Positions 1 through 11,239 of a stretch of DNA of 64,000 nt are shown piece after piece. Made by a program: the position numbers and the translations under genes. Under the pieces are notes generated by a model. That model ran no database searches. It was not told the origin of the DNA and saw nothing but the letters and a program-made list of their open reading frames with translations. Position 1 is the stretch's first letter; the number at the start of each line of letters is the position of its first letter. The DNA comes from Elephas maximus indicus (taxonomy: Eukaryota; Chordata; Mammalia; Proboscidea; Elephantidae): the NCBI RefSeq assembly GCF_024166365.1, contig NC_064842.1, positions 14,231,001 to 14,295,000 of the forward strand. Reading direction: 5' to 3'.

Positions 1-191
1 GAGACTTAGTTATTTTTAATTGGCAAATTTAAGATATATATGTGTGTGTGTGTTGTCATTGGGTGTAGTTTTTGCCTATTTAAGTTATAGTGTATAAATT
101 TCAATTCCAATCCAACCCCCACCCCTTAATATTTACCATATTCTATTGTGGTCCCCCCCATGCTTGTTTCCCCTACTGAACTGTAGGTTAA
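1..191. other. AT-rich DNA with a short TG run
   Basis: Holds a short (TG)n run at about 41-53 and nothing else recognisable. Confidence 0.6.
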
Positions 192-394
192 CAGTTAACA
201 GTTGCCATTAAGTCAGTTTGGACTCATGATGCCCCCATGTGTGTCAGAGTAGAACTGTGCTCTATAGGGTTTTCAATGCTGACTCTTCGGAAGTAGATTG
301 CCAGGCCTTTTTTTCCAAGGCACCTCTGGGTGAACTTGAACCTCCAGTCTTTTGGTTAACAGCTGAACGCTTTAATCATTTGCACCACCCAGGG
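192..394 (-). repeat. AfroSINE
   Basis: Minus-strand copy, diverged. The body (gactcatgatgccccc, gtcagagtagaactg) and the tRNA-derived head (ggttaacagctgaacgc, tgcaccacccaggg) are both present. Confidence 0.8.
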
Positions 395-399
395 TAGAG

Positions 400-500
400 A
401 TGATGTTTTATATATCTTTGGATATTTCCATCCCCAAGACCTAGCAGGACGATCCTTACATGTAGTATGGTCTTATTGAATATTTGTTGAATGAATGAAA
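400..500 (+). repeat. L2 LINE 3' end
   Basis: Ends in the typical L2 terminus (attgaatatttgttgaatg followed by aatg). Ancient mammal-wide relic. Confidence 0.5.
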
Positions 501-1538
501 AATTCAAAATGTATAAAGTAACATTTCTTTCTATTTTTCCTCAATATCTTTCTTTCAAGTTTTAAAGAGTGTCCAAAATTTCTTGGGACATTTGCTTCAG
601 ACCAGCACCCTGCAAGCCTAGGAGATTCCTGGAGAAGCCCAGGGCCTAAGAGGCACCCAGAGGAGGGCAATGGTTCTCCTTAGCATGTCTGGGCAGGAAT
701 TCCTGTGTGGGATCTTTCCAAGTACTCCTCCTCCTATGAATAAATCAGGGATGAAGGAGAGGAAGGAGAGGAAGTTTTTGGAAACAGCATAGCTCTTGGT
801 AGGACTTTTGCTGCTACTGAAAATTAAAAAAAAAAAAGTATTTAAAATTTCCACAGTGTAAATTAATTCAGATGTAAATAACCATTCAGACAACTAGGAA
901 TCTGACAAGCAGAGGTGTCTGCCAACATGTCCTGAGTAATTAGCTAGATTTTTGCACTTTTTTCATTTGGCTGGCAATGCTCGGCAACACTTATTTCTTA
1001 GCTCTGACTGGATGGTGCTGATTCAGGAGTTGAAAAAGATTTCAGATGTTGGTGGCCAGCTTCTCAGGCCGTGGAACCCGCTGCAGAAATCCAGGTTGGC
1101 CCTAGAAAGTTCTGTTGTCCATTCTGAAACGGATTTAGCATTAAGCCTTGGGCTAATCCGCTAGCTTCTCCCTGACCCATTTTTTGGGAACCACTTTACA
1201 GGGGATATTAATATCTATCAACTTCTCAGGTCGCTGTGAGAATTGAATAAAGAGCCTGAGCTCTGGAGATGAAAGTAGCTAAGTGAGTAAAATTATTGCT
1301 TTAAAAAAAAAATCCCACAAAAATTGAAGCTACCTTTTCTGGGTTTGTGTCTACTCTTGCCTTGCTTCTGCCTGGACATTAGGGCAGCTGATAGCTCTCA
1401 GGGGAAGAAGCTCAGTACGTTGCTATTCAAGGGGCCAGCCACAGGAGGTCATTGAGTTCCCAGCATCTGCGTGGTAACTTTGACGCTGTGAATGGGAAGG
1501 CACTTTGAAAGTACAGTACATTCTAGAAACACCCACCA
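501..1538. other. No gene or repeat recognised
   Basis: Unique-looking intergenic DNA with short A-runs near 827 and 1303. Short open frames here lack any family signature. Confidence 0.5.
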
Positions 1539-1692
1539 CCACCAGTTACCATCAAGTCAATTCTGACTCATGGAGACTTCATGTGTGTCAAAATACAACT
1601 GTACCTCACAGGGCTTTTTCTATGTCTGATTTTGGGGAAGTAACCTTTCAGCCAGCAGCCAAAGACATTAACTGTTCATACCACCCAGGGAC
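1539..1692 (-). repeat. AfroSINE, diverged
   Basis: Minus-strand copy with ttaccatcaagtcaattctg at the tail end and a degraded head ending accacccagggact. Confidence 0.7.
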
Positions 1693-1705
1693 TCTATGGA
1701 AACAT

Positions 1706-1972
1706 GTTGCTGTTGTTGGTAGGTGCCGTCGAGTCGGTTCCAACTTATACCAATCCCGTGTACAACAGAAGAAAATACTGCCTGGTGCTGCGCCATACTC
1801 ATGATCGTTGTTATGTTTGAGTCCATTGTTGCAGACCTTGTGTCAGTCCATCTCGCTGATGGTCTTCCTGTCTTTCAATGACCCTCTGCTTTACCAAGCA
1901 TGATGTCCTTCTCCAGAGACTGGTTCCTCCTGATAACATGTCCAAAGTCTGTGAGACAAAGTCTTGCCATAG
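1706..1972 (-). repeat. RTE/BovB-type LINE, 3' end
   Basis: About 265 bp of the RTE 3' terminus: tail block ggtgccgtcgagtcggttcc and the conserved coding relic accaagcatgatgtccttc. Same family as the longer copy at 60598. Confidence 0.75.
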
Positions 1973-2500
1973 AAACATAAGGCACCATTATTATTATAAT
2001 TCTACATACTAAATGAAAATCACAGTTTAATCTCCTCAGATGAGGTGGAATATTTGGAGTTAAATGAAAATAAGACATCTTTCTATGTGCAGATAAAGCC
2101 AGTTTGGTCCTGGGTGAGCAGGATGCAGCCTCTTTTCAAAGCTGGCCTTTGCAGGGTTGCTCAGGGTTGCATTTTGCATGAATTATTTGTGCACATTTAG
2201 TCACCTTTACCTCTGATGGCTACTCTGTAGCTTAAAGTGATATTTCTGCCCCAGACTCAAGTTTTGGCAAAAAGAAAATATTTTTTAAACCAGAATATAC
2301 ACATAACTGCCCCACCCCATGGAAAGGACCCTTTGAATGAAGGAGATCACTCCAGGTGGCCTGTTGAGTCTCACTGTTGCTACCTCCAGCGTGGGACTGA
2401 GAAGGGAGAAGTGGAGGGAGTGGGAGAACTTTCTAGATCCTCCCCAGTGGAGACTTTGTAGAGATTTGAGAATTACCAGTACATCAGAATATTCACTTTT
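1973..2500. other. No gene recognised
   Basis: Unique-looking intergenic DNA. Frames of 60-75 codons here have no recognisable motif. Confidence 0.45.
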
Positions 2501-2504
2501 ACAA

Positions 2505-2570
2505 GGTCAACACAGCACTTGGCACACAGCAGACCATGAGTAAATGTTTGTTGAATAAATGAGTAAATAA
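2505..2570 (+). repeat. L2 LINE 3' end fragment
   Basis: cagcacttggcacacagcag followed by a gtttgttgaataaatgag end, the usual L2 terminus. Confidence 0.5.
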
Positions 2571-2607
2571 TTAAGGCCCCAATTCTACCATATGACCTTG
2601 TCCACGG

Positions 2608-3288
2608 CTGGATTCTCTGGAGAAGCAAAACCAGTAAAGCTTATGAATATATATATAAAAAACCAAACCAAACCCATTGCTGTTGAGTCGATTCTCACTC
2701 ATAGTGACCCTATAGGACAGAGTAGAACTGCCCCACAGGTTGTCAAAGGAGCACCTGGTGGATTCAAACTGCTGACCTTTTGGTTAGCAGCTGTAGCTCT
2801 TAACCACTGCGCCACCAGGGTTTCCGAATATCTACATAGAGAGATTTACATAAAGGAAATGGCTCACGCAGTTGCAGAGGCAGGAAGTCCCAAATCCATG
2901 GGTCGGGCTGGAGGCCTCTCTTGATTCACGTAACCCGCAGGGGCTGGTAAACCCAAGATCAGCAGGCAAGACTGTAGGTAAGCTGCTAATTCAAGTCCCA
3001 AGAACCGGAGATCAGATGAACAGGAGCCAGCTACAGGATCCAGAGCGAACAAAAGCTCACGAGCCTTGCAGGAGAGTCCACTTATATTCAACAAAGGCCA
3101 CACCGCCAAGGAAACTTCCTTTGAACTGACTGGCTACTCACAGCAGATCCCATCATGGAGGTGATCATATTATATCAAATTTCATGATGAAAGTGGATCA
3201 CGTCATACGACTACTAAACTACTTCGTAACTGCCAAACCACTGAGAACCATGGTCCACCCAAGTTGACACACAACCTAACGATCACAG
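2608..3288 (-). mobile_element. ERVL-type solo LTR, interrupted by an AfroSINE
   Basis: Read on the minus strand it begins TGTGATCGTTAGG with gtgtcaacttgg close behind, and ends near ttgcttctccagagaatcc, the layout of ERVL LTRs of the MLT2 kind. The interior has the expected ggaaatggctcacgcagttg block. There is no internal retroviral sequence, so it is a solo LTR. A SINE occupies 2660-2825. Subfamily not determined. Confidence 0.6.
2660..2825 (-). repeat. AfroSINE inside the ERVL LTR
   Basis: Full-length minus-strand copy from an aaaccaaaccaaaccc tail to ccaccagggtttcc. Flanked by similar gaatat motifs (2645 and 2826), a possible short duplication. Younger than the LTR it splits. Confidence 0.88.
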
Positions 3289-3584
3289 ACTTTATGGAAG
3301 GTTTTCAGATGACGGGTTCCTTTGGGTCATTCTACCCTATAACCGCCTACCCCTCGCCGTAACTGCTCTCTATCTTAACCCTGAGCGTGGGGCAGTATGT
3401 GTGCCAAAGAGACTCCCTTTCCAGGCCTGTGACTCCCCACCCCTCACAAGAAGAACCAGGTCATGGGCCCTGGCTGCATTTGTGACAACTGTGTTCAGAG
3501 CCTGCTGGGACTTCTTATGTATTATGTTTTCTTCTAAGACTTAACTGGGGTTTGCTCAGATCAGTTCCTACCCTAAAACTATCA
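3289..3584. other. No feature recognised
   Basis: Unique-looking intergenic DNA. Confidence 0.5.
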
Positions 3585-3796
3585 AAACCAAACAACCAGC
3601 TGCAGTTGAGCTGGTTCCGACTCATGGCAACCCCATGTGTGTCAGAGTAGAATTGCTCCATTGCGTTTTCAGCGGTTGATTGTTTTGGGAAGTAGATCAT
3701 CAGGTCTTTCTTCCGAGGCTCCACTGGGTCGACTTGCCTCTTCAAGCTTTTGGTTAGCAGCTGAGGGTATTTACTGTTTGCACTATCCAGGGACTT
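3585..3796 (-). repeat. AfroSINE, older subfamily
   Basis: About 210 bp, minus strand, with the longer body (gggaagtagatcatcaggtc) that marks the older, more diverged copies in this window. Confidence 0.8.
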
Positions 3797-4155
3797 CACC
3801 CTAAAGTTACATTTTCAGAAACATCATGTGGGAGGTTGTTTGACAAAAAAGGCCCTAAATTCTCCTGAATTTGTTTTATTTAATGCAGGTTGGCATTCAA
3901 CCTACCTTTCTAATCATACTTTGCATTTCACTGCTCTGCTAACTCATAGCCAAAGTGGGCTGTTCACTGAAAACAACAGACAGGTTGGCACCCTGTCCCT
4001 CCTGCCCCCCTTCACTTACCTAAATCTACCTGCTCTTCCAGGTGTGGTTCAAGGGTCAGCTCCTCCTTAAAGCTTTCCCCTCTATCCCAGCCCCTGTTCT
4101 CTGTCTTGCGAAAGGGTTTATGATCTGTACTATTCTGGGGCAGTTAGTGCAGGCC
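3797..4155. other. No gene recognised
   Basis: Intergenic DNA, pyrimidine-rich between 4000 and 4100. Confidence 0.45.
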
Positions 4156-4285
4156 ACTTTGTAAAGGGGCTGGGTTGTGAGAATCAGCTCTGCAGTCACA
4201 CTATTGGACTTGAATACCGACTCCACTGTATACTAGCTCTCTGTCCTTGGCAAAGTTACCTCACTCCTCTGTGCTCTGGGCCTGA
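4156..4285 (+). repeat. MIR SINE fragment
   Basis: Contains a diverged gcagtcacactattggacttg to cctcactcctctgtgctc arc matching the MIR core. Ancient, moderate certainty. Confidence 0.5.
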
Positions 4286-4594
4286 CAAGTGGTACATACA
4301 GGAGCTTGGCTCCCTGAAGAGGTGGGTTTCTTGGAGGCCACCTTCAAAATATCAGGAGAGACCACAGGCTGATCCGGTCCTGCCATCTTGGCTCCCTGCC
4401 CTGTACCCCAGGATTCAAGGGTTGGAGGGTCATCCCAACATGGAGAATTACTGATTTTATAGATCCCGGGTACTGTACTATGAAACAGTTCATTTTTATC
4501 CTCAGGCTTCTGAGCCAAGCTCCTTCTCCTCTCTTGTCCAGGAAGCCAGCATCTCCAGGCTTCCATGTCTGAGGCACAGCGAGGGGGTGTTAGC
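4286..4594. other. No gene recognised
   Basis: Unique-looking intergenic DNA between two MIR relics. The minus frame 4261-4656 has no family signature. Confidence 0.45.
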
Positions 4595-4805
4595 GGCACA
4601 GGCTTCAGGTAGATGTGGGCATGAATCCTAGCTGGCTGCTGTGTGACCTCAGGCAAGTGCCTACTCTTTCTGAGTCCCAGTTTCCTCCTGGGGAAGATGG
4701 GGATGATAATGCCAGCTTCACAGTGTAAGAGTTAAATAAGATAACACATAGGAAGTGTTTGCACAGGGTCTGGGATCCAGTAAGCAGTCAACATTGATTA
4801 CTGAA
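4595..4805 (+). repeat. MIR SINE
   Basis: Core and 3' part are clear: ctgtgtgacctcaggcaagt, agtcccagtttcctcctgg, then a degraded 3' end. Confidence 0.65.
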
Positions 4806-4818
4806 TGTCACTAATAAA

Positions 4819-5012
4819 CTGGAGTCCCTGGGTAGTGCAAACAGTTAATGTGTTCGGCTGCCAACTGAAAGGTTGGAGGTTCAAGTGCACCCAGAGACCT
4901 GATGATCTACTTTAAAAAAAATCAGCCATTGAAAACCCCGTGGAGCACAATTCTATTCTGATACACATGGGGTTACCATGTGTTGAAACTGACTTGACAG
5001 TAACTGGTACTT
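4819..5012 (+). repeat. AfroSINE, older subfamily
   Basis: Plus-strand copy from ggagtccctgggtagtgc through gaaaggttggaggttcaag to gacttgacagtaactgg. Confidence 0.8.
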
Positions 5013-5799
5013 ACTACTTTCATGAACTACTTTCATGAACACACAATCAGTTGCTGTTATTACTTGGAGGAGTCATCCTGACATCCAGTGCTCGTTCAGA
5101 TAAGGCTGGGAGGACTTGTTCTGGTCTACATGTGAAAGCGCTTCTTTCATTTCCGTGTGTGGGGTGTATGTATATGTATCTTCATGTGTGTTTATGCGAG
5201 TATGGGTTTGTGTGTGTATGTGGGGGGTATGTATGTGTGGGTTTGCTTGCATGCATGTGTGCACACACACTCTGATCCTTTAAACAGTTTCAGGCATCCT
5301 TTACATGAACTGAAAAGAAAAAAAAAAGAAATAGCTAAGTGCCTCCTGTAGCGGCACAGCTTTGAAAACCTGACAGCATTCTGGTGGAGCACCGAGAGCT
5401 GAGAGACGGGGAGCAGAACTAAGTGAGGAGACGGGATGCTCAGGACTATGAAAGTCAGTGTCTGGGAGGGGTACGAAATGGACAGGAAGTCATTCAGACT
5501 CCATAAAATGAGACCAAATATTAATCTTGTGCGTTACATGCTCGTTAGCGGGAGGGCTAAATGTAGCCACCTCAGATTTTCCACAGTATTCCTGAAATCG
5601 GTGTTAAGAGTGGCACACCCCGCATGGCATGAGGAAGAATGGGAAGGTATTTTACCTCTGGCAGAAAAGCTCAGGCCCCCATGTTTCCTACCTAATAAAA
5701 AAAAATACCATCTCACAATTACTGTGTTAGTGATAATGCTCAGCTTGACCTGTTGAGGGACCCACTACTGATGCTTTAAAAAACAAACAACAAAAAAAA
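5013..5799. other. Intergenic DNA with a TG-rich tract
   Basis: Imperfect TG/TATG-rich microsatellite at about 5153-5276, which explains the cysteine- and threonine-rich frames read there. The rest is unique-looking. Confidence 0.5.
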
Positions 5800-5957
5800 A
5801 ACCCATTGCCATCAAGTCGATTCCGACTCATAGCGACCCTATAGGTGAAGGTAGAACTGCCCCACAGAGGTTCCAAGGAGTGCCTGGTGGATTTGAACTG
5901 CTAACCTTTTTTCGGTTAGCAGCCGTAGCACTTCACCATTGCGCCACCAGGGTTTCC
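5800..5957 (-). repeat. AfroSINE
   Basis: Full-length young-type minus-strand copy: acccattgccatcaagtcga to cgccaccagggtttcc, with an A-rich tail at 5776-5800. Confidence 0.9.
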
Positions 5958-6640
5958 ATGGATGTTTTAGGAGGAGGATAAAGGGCCAGACTTTTGGGAG
6001 GGTGTGGGAATCTCAAGTCTTGGGAGTACACCATTAAGCTCCCCCGCAAGCTCTGCAGTTTCTGAGGAAAATGGCTCCCCCTGACACAGCAGCTGCCTCT
6101 TAAGAAGTGTTGTTCAACTAGATAATACATCTCCAGGTGTGGAAGGAGCCAGGGCCCAGAACCAATGGCGGTGTTTCTAACAAAGGCTCATTGTTTGCGA
6201 TCTGTTTACAGTGCCTGTTTGATGGTGCTAATAATAGGAAAATCTCTTAATTTCCGCAGATGGTAGCATTCACAGGAAGATGACATTCAGATGAACGGGG
6301 AACACAAGAAGGAGGCCGCATCCCATTACTCTGCCTTCCAAAGCCTTGCAGTTTCTGAAATGGTCGGTTCTGTGGTTAGAGGTCTCCCCCAGTCCCTCCC
6401 TTCCCCCCACTCCATCCCCACCCACCCGTCTGGTTTATGTCTTTGGTAAAAAATTCACTTCATTTGCTGTGTCCTGTCTGCATAGGCCAAGCTGGCCTGT
6501 ACCTGGTTTTCATGTCAGAACTGAGACGCACCCTCTAGGGCTGGGAGAGATTAAGTGAATTGCCTAAAGTTACACACCTTCAAAGTGGGAATTTAAGCCC
6601 TGAACAAAAGCATTTTAAATCTAGCTACAGGCTCTTGGTA
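5958..6640. other. No gene recognised
   Basis: Unique-looking intergenic DNA, C-rich at 6384-6430. No supported coding frame. Confidence 0.45.
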
Positions 6641-7120
6641 TGACCAAAATGGCCGACAGCTAATTCAACCCGGAAGCCATTTTGTTGTCCTTCCTCTCCT
6701 CTAGATACATAACTCCTGCTTAAGTGTTTTGCCTCTGTACATTACCAGGAAGTTCATCTCTTTGTTATACTCAGCAGAATGTCTCCAAGGAGATACATGA
6801 TAAACATAGATAAGAAACTTTACATAACTAACATCTTGTAATGGCCTTGTGATTTATGTACATGACTAATAAGAAAAATGAATATCCTGTGATTGTCTTG
6901 TAACTGCTTAAGCACAGTATTTTAAATGTCAACCAATCAGAAAAATCCACTTTAAGTTCCTGATATTTTGTCATAAAAGCTTCCCAGGAACCTTTGTCAT
7001 TTGGAAGTGCTTGTGCAACCTTGTGGTTGTAGTGGTCCACCTTGAATTGTCCCTTCCCTCAATAACACTCGATAACCTTTAAAATTACCTCACAGAGAGG
7101 ACTGTTGCCTTCTTTGACAG
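6641..7120 (+). mobile_element. Putative solo LTR, family not identified
   Basis: Begins TGACCAAAATGGCCGAC, carries a CCAATCAG box (6932-6940), a TATA-like cataaaagc (6972-6980) and an aataacac poly(A)-like motif (7060-7067) in the order expected of a U3-R-U5 LTR. No clean right terminus or target duplication found. Confidence 0.4.
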
Positions 7121-7244
7121 CCCAAAGCTTCCTGACTAGTGCATGATCTGATTCAGTTCAACTAAAAATAACTTCATTGAACATACACTATATTCAGAGC
7201 CTGGTGCTGGGGGCCTCCATGGTCATTTGCACTTCTCTGTTGCC
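7121..7244. other. No feature recognised
   Basis: Short unique-looking spacer. Confidence 0.4.
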
Positions 7245-7442
7245 ATTCTTGAGGTTCCTGGTTTGCACTTGGCTGCTAACTGAGAGGTTAGTGGTTCGAA
7301 CCCACCCAGTAGTGCTGCAGAAGAATGGCCTGGCAGTCTGCTCCTGTAAAGATTACAGCCAAGAAAACCCTGTGGAGCAGTTCTACTCTGTGATGCATGG
7401 GGTTGCAATGAGTCAGAATTGACTCTGCTGCAATGGGTTTAA
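7245..7442 (+). repeat. AfroSINE
   Basis: Plus-strand copy with a diverged head; ggttagtggttcgaacccac (B box) and ctgtggagcagttctactct are clear. Confidence 0.8.
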
Positions 7443-8025
7443 TTTTTTTTAAAAACATTTTGTTGCAATAGGTGACTTCTGAGCATCTCGCTTAGATTTC
7501 GAAGTCCTTATAGGCAGGATTGTGCCCTGGGTATTGTGCCTGCAGAGTGGTAAGTGCTCTAAGGTAAGTAAGTGAAAGGTAGAATTGATCTCTGTCTGCA
7601 GGATGCTCAGTAACTAGTGGGACAGACATGGTTAAAGTCGACTGTGGTACCATCTAAACTGTGGTAACTGCATTCATTCATTCACTCAACACTTATTGGA
7701 CACCTATTACATGCCAGGCATTGGGAGGGGGATTGGGGATTCCAAGATGAATCAGAAAGGCTTTAATGTCAAGGACCTCCCAGTTTATAGATGAAGACAG
7801 ACATGTAAAAGTTGACTATAAGACAGGGTGGAGTATTCTGTGATCCGAGGGCAAGTGGCCTTTGCAGCCAAGCCTGGCCTGAACACTGGACTCAAACCCA
7901 GGCTCTAGAGCCTTTAAGCCCCTGCTTATCTGGAAGAGGACTTGGGTGAGGCTAGAAATTAGAGCACATGGAGGTATAGGATCTGGAGGCACATTTTATC
8001 TAAGCTGTGAGAGTCAGCTCCATCA
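7443..8025. other. Intergenic DNA with an old mammal-wide repeat motif
   Basis: At 7672-7730, cattcattcactcaacactt and ccaggcattgggag resemble common ancient LINE/SINE relics. No gene. Confidence 0.4.
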
Positions 8026-8027
8026 TA

Positions 8028-10394
8028 TAGGCATACCACAGAGATATTGTGGGTTTGGTCCCTGACCACCATGATAAAGCAAATATCACAATAAAGCAAG
8101 TCACACAATTTTTTTGGTTTCCCAGAGCATATAACAGTTGTTTATACTGTAGTCTATTAAGTGTGCAATAGCATTATGTCTAAAAAAACAACGTACATAC
8201 CTTAATTAAAAAATACTTTTTTTGCTAAAAAATGCTAGCCATCATCTGAGCCTTTGGCGGGTCGTAATCTTTTTGCTGGTGGAGGGTCTTGCCTCGATGT
8301 TGATGGCTGCTGACTGATCAGGGCGGTGGTTGTTGAAGGTTGGAGTGGCTGTGGCAATTTCTTAAAAATAAGACAACAATGAAGTTTGCTGCATTGATTG
8401 AGTCTTCCTTCTACAGAGGATTTTTCTGTAGCATATCATGCTATTTGATAGCATTTTACCCACAGTAGAACTCCTTTCAAAATTGGAGTCAATCCTCTCA
8501 AACTCTGCCGCTGCTTTATCAACTAAGTTTATGTAATTTTCTAAATCCTTTGTTGTCATTTCAACAATGTTCACAGCATCTTCACCAGGAGTAGATTCCA
8601 TCTCCAGAAACCACTTTCTGTGCTCTTTCATAAGAAGTAAGTCCTTATTGGTTAAAGTTTTATCATTAAATTGCAGCAATTCAGTCCCATCTTCAGGTTC
8701 CGCTTCTAATTCTAGTTCTCTTGCTGTTTTCACCACATCTGCAGTTACTTCCTCTACTGAAGTCTTGAACCCCTCAAAGTCATCCATGAGGATTGGTATC
8801 AACTTCTTCCAAAACCCTCTTAATGTTGATATTTTGACCTCCTCCCAGAATCACGAATGTTCTTAATGGCATCTAGAACGGTGAATCCTTTCCAGAAAGT
8901 TTTCAGTTTGCTTTGCCCAGTCCGTCAGAGGAATCATTATCTATGGCAGCTATAGTCTGACGAAATGTATTCCTTAAATAGTAGGACTTGAAAGTCGAAA
9001 TTACGCCTTGATCCACGGGCTGCAGAACGGATGTTGTGTTAGCAGGCAGGAAAACAACATTAATCTCCTTGCACATCTCCATCAGAGGTCTTGGGTGACC
9101 AGGTGCACTGTCAATGAGCAGGAATATTTTGAAAGGAATCTTTTTTTTTCTGAGCAGTAGGTCTCAACAGTGGGTTTAAAATATTCAGAAAACCGTGTTG
9201 TAAACAGATGTGCTGTCACCTAGGCTTTGTTGTTGCATTTATAGAACACAGGCAGAGTAGATTTAGCATAATTCTTCAGGGCCCTAGGATTTTCAGAATG
9301 GTAAGTGAACATCGGGTTCAACTTAAAATCACCAGCTGCATTAGCCCCTAATAGGAGAGTCAGCCTGTCCTTTGAAGCCAAGCATTGACTTCTCTAACTA
9401 TGACAGTCCTGGATGGTATCTTCTTCCAATATAAAGTTATTTCATCTACATTGAAAATCTGTTGTTTAGTACAGCCATTTTCATCAATTATCTTAGCTGG
9501 ATCTCCCGGATAACTTGCTGCAGCTTGTACATCAGCACTTTTTATGCAGACGGCTTCTTTCCTTAAACCTCATGAACCAACCTCAGCTAGCGTCAAACTT
9601 TTCTTTTGCAGTGTCCTCACCTTTCTCAGCCTTCACAGAATTGAAGAGTGTTAGGGCCTTGCTCTGGATTAGGTTTTGGCTTAAGGGAATGTTGTGGCTG
9701 GTTTGATCTTCTCTCCACTAAAACTTTCTCCATATCAGCAATAAGGCTGTTTTGCTTTCTTATCATTTGTGTTTTGATTGGAGTAGCACTTTTAATTTCC
9801 TTCAAGAACTTTTCGTTTGCATTTACAACTTGGCTAACTGTTGGGCGCGAGAGGCCTAGCTTTGGACCTGTCTCAGCTTTCGACATGCCTTCCTCACTAA
9901 GCTTAATCATTTCTAGCTTTTGATTTAAAGTGAGAAATGTTTGAGTCTTCCTTTCACTTAGACACTTAAAGGCCATTGTAGGGTTATTAATTGGCCTCAT
10001 TTCAATATTGTCATGTCTAAGGGAATAAGGGCAGCCCAAGGAGAGGGATAGAGATGGGAGAACGGCTGATCGGTGGAGCAGTCAGAACACACACACTTTT
10101 TCAAATAAATTTGCCGTCTTATATGGGCACAGTGCATGGTGCCCCAAAACAATTACAATAGTAACATCAAAGATCACTGATCACACATCACCATAACAGA
10201 TAATAATGAAAAAGTTTGAAAAATCGTGAGAATCACCAAAATGTGACACAGAGACATGAAGTGAGCCCATGTCGTTGGAAAAATGGCGCTGATAGACTTG
10301 CTCGACACAGGGTTGCCACAAACCTTCAATTTGTATAAAAACACGGTATCTGTAAAGCGCAATAAAGCTAAGGCAATAAAACGAGGTGTGCCTG
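8028..10394 (-). mobile_element. Tigger1 DNA transposon, nearly full length
   Basis: A TcMar-Tigger (pogo-like) cut-and-paste element. Its terminal inverted repeats are aggcatacc at the left (8029-8037) and ggtgtgcctg at the right (10385-10394), flanked by TA dinucleotides (8026-8027, 10395-10396), the target duplication of this superfamily. The length, about 2.37 kb, is close to the Tigger1 consensus. The transposase reads on the minus strand and is broken, so the copy is a fossil. Confidence 0.93.
8235..9973 (-). pseudogene. Tigger1 transposase pseudogene
   Basis: Decayed pogo-type transposase, which normally binds the terminal repeats and moves the element by DDE chemistry. Reading starts at [10 protein letters not shown] (9973) and the original stop is the TAG at 8235-8237, giving about 580 codons, the usual Tigger size. 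The N-terminal DNA-binding helix-turn-helix is readable at 9973-9626 ([30 protein letters not shown]). Near 9090-9120 a catalytic-core relic reads LIDSAPGHP, where the family has LIDNAPGHP. The C-terminal 146 residues (8802-8362) are again open ([19 protein letters not shown]). Frameshifts and stops separate these blocks. It must not be counted as a host gene. Confidence 0.88.
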
Positions 10395-10502
10395 TACACG
10401 TTTCCTTTTCCTGAGCCAGGAGTTCTGTCCGCAGTGGGTATCAAATAAAAAGGTCACTTGGTCAATAAAGAACTTTTGCTGCATGACAAACCACCCCCAA
10501 AT
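10395..10502. other. Spacer between Tigger1 and a SINE
   Basis: No feature seen. Confidence 0.4.
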
Positions 10503-10638
10503 TTGCCAGTACCAGGTACCCTTGAGTCAACTCTAATTCATGACAATGCCATGAGCGTCAGAATAGAACTGTGCTCCATAGAGTTTTCGATGGCTGATTT
10601 TTCAGAAGTAGATCACCAAGCCTTTCTTCCAAGGCTCC
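10503..10638 (-). repeat. AfroSINE, left part (split by LTR)
   Basis: Tail-proximal part of an older minus-strand AfroSINE. It stops at gctcc (10634-10638) and resumes after the LTR at 11158. Confidence 0.82.
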
Positions 10639-11157
10639 TCTCTTATTTAGTGCTGCTATAACAGAAATACCACAAATAGATGGCTTTAACAAACAGAAAT
10701 TTATTCTCTCGCAGTCTAGTAGCATAGATGTCCGAATTCAGGGCAGCAGCTCCAGGGGAAGGCTTTCTTTCTCTGTCGGCCGTGGAGGTAAGTCCTTGTC
10801 ATCAATCTTCCCCTGATCTAGGAGCTTCTCAGTCCAGGGATCCCAGGTCCAAAGAACTGGCTTTGCTCCTGGCACTACTTGCTTAGTGGTATGAGATCCC
10901 CCTGTCTCTCTGCTCGCTTCTTTGTTTTATGCCTCAAAAGAGATTGACTCAGGATACAACTTAGTCTTGTAGATTGAGCTCTACCTCATTAACACAACTG
11001 CCTTTAATCTTGCCTCATTAACATTATAGAGGTAGAATTTACAACACATAGGAAAATCACATCAGATGACAAAATGGTAGACAATCACACGATACTGGGA
11101 ATCATAGCCTAGCCAAATTGACACACATTTTTGGGGACACAGTTCAATCTATAACAG
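10639..11157 (-). mobile_element. Solo LTR, MaLR-like family, 519 bp
   Basis: Copy 1 of four related LTRs in the window. Flanked by a perfect 5-bp duplication gctcc (10634-10638 and 11158-11162), the size made by ERVL/MaLR-type integrases. Interior blocks (ggctttaacaaacagaaatt, ctagccaaattgacacac) match the copies at 19776, 36073 and 49208. No internal proviral sequence remains, so the pair of LTRs recombined to one. Confidence 0.82.
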
Positions 11158-11235
11158 CTCCTCTGGGTAGACTTGAACCTCCAACCTTTGAGTTAGCAGC
11201 TGAGTGCCTTAACCATTTGTGCCACTCGGAGATGC
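11158..11235 (-). repeat. AfroSINE, right part (split by LTR)
   Basis: Head-proximal remainder (cttgaacctccaacctttg, gtgccactcggaga) of the SINE begun at 10503. Confidence 0.82.
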
Positions 11236-11239
11236 CTCT

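Noticed and set aside
8362-8802. Host gene of 146 codons
   Set aside because: It is the C-terminal part of the Tigger1 transposase, between the element's own terminal repeats.
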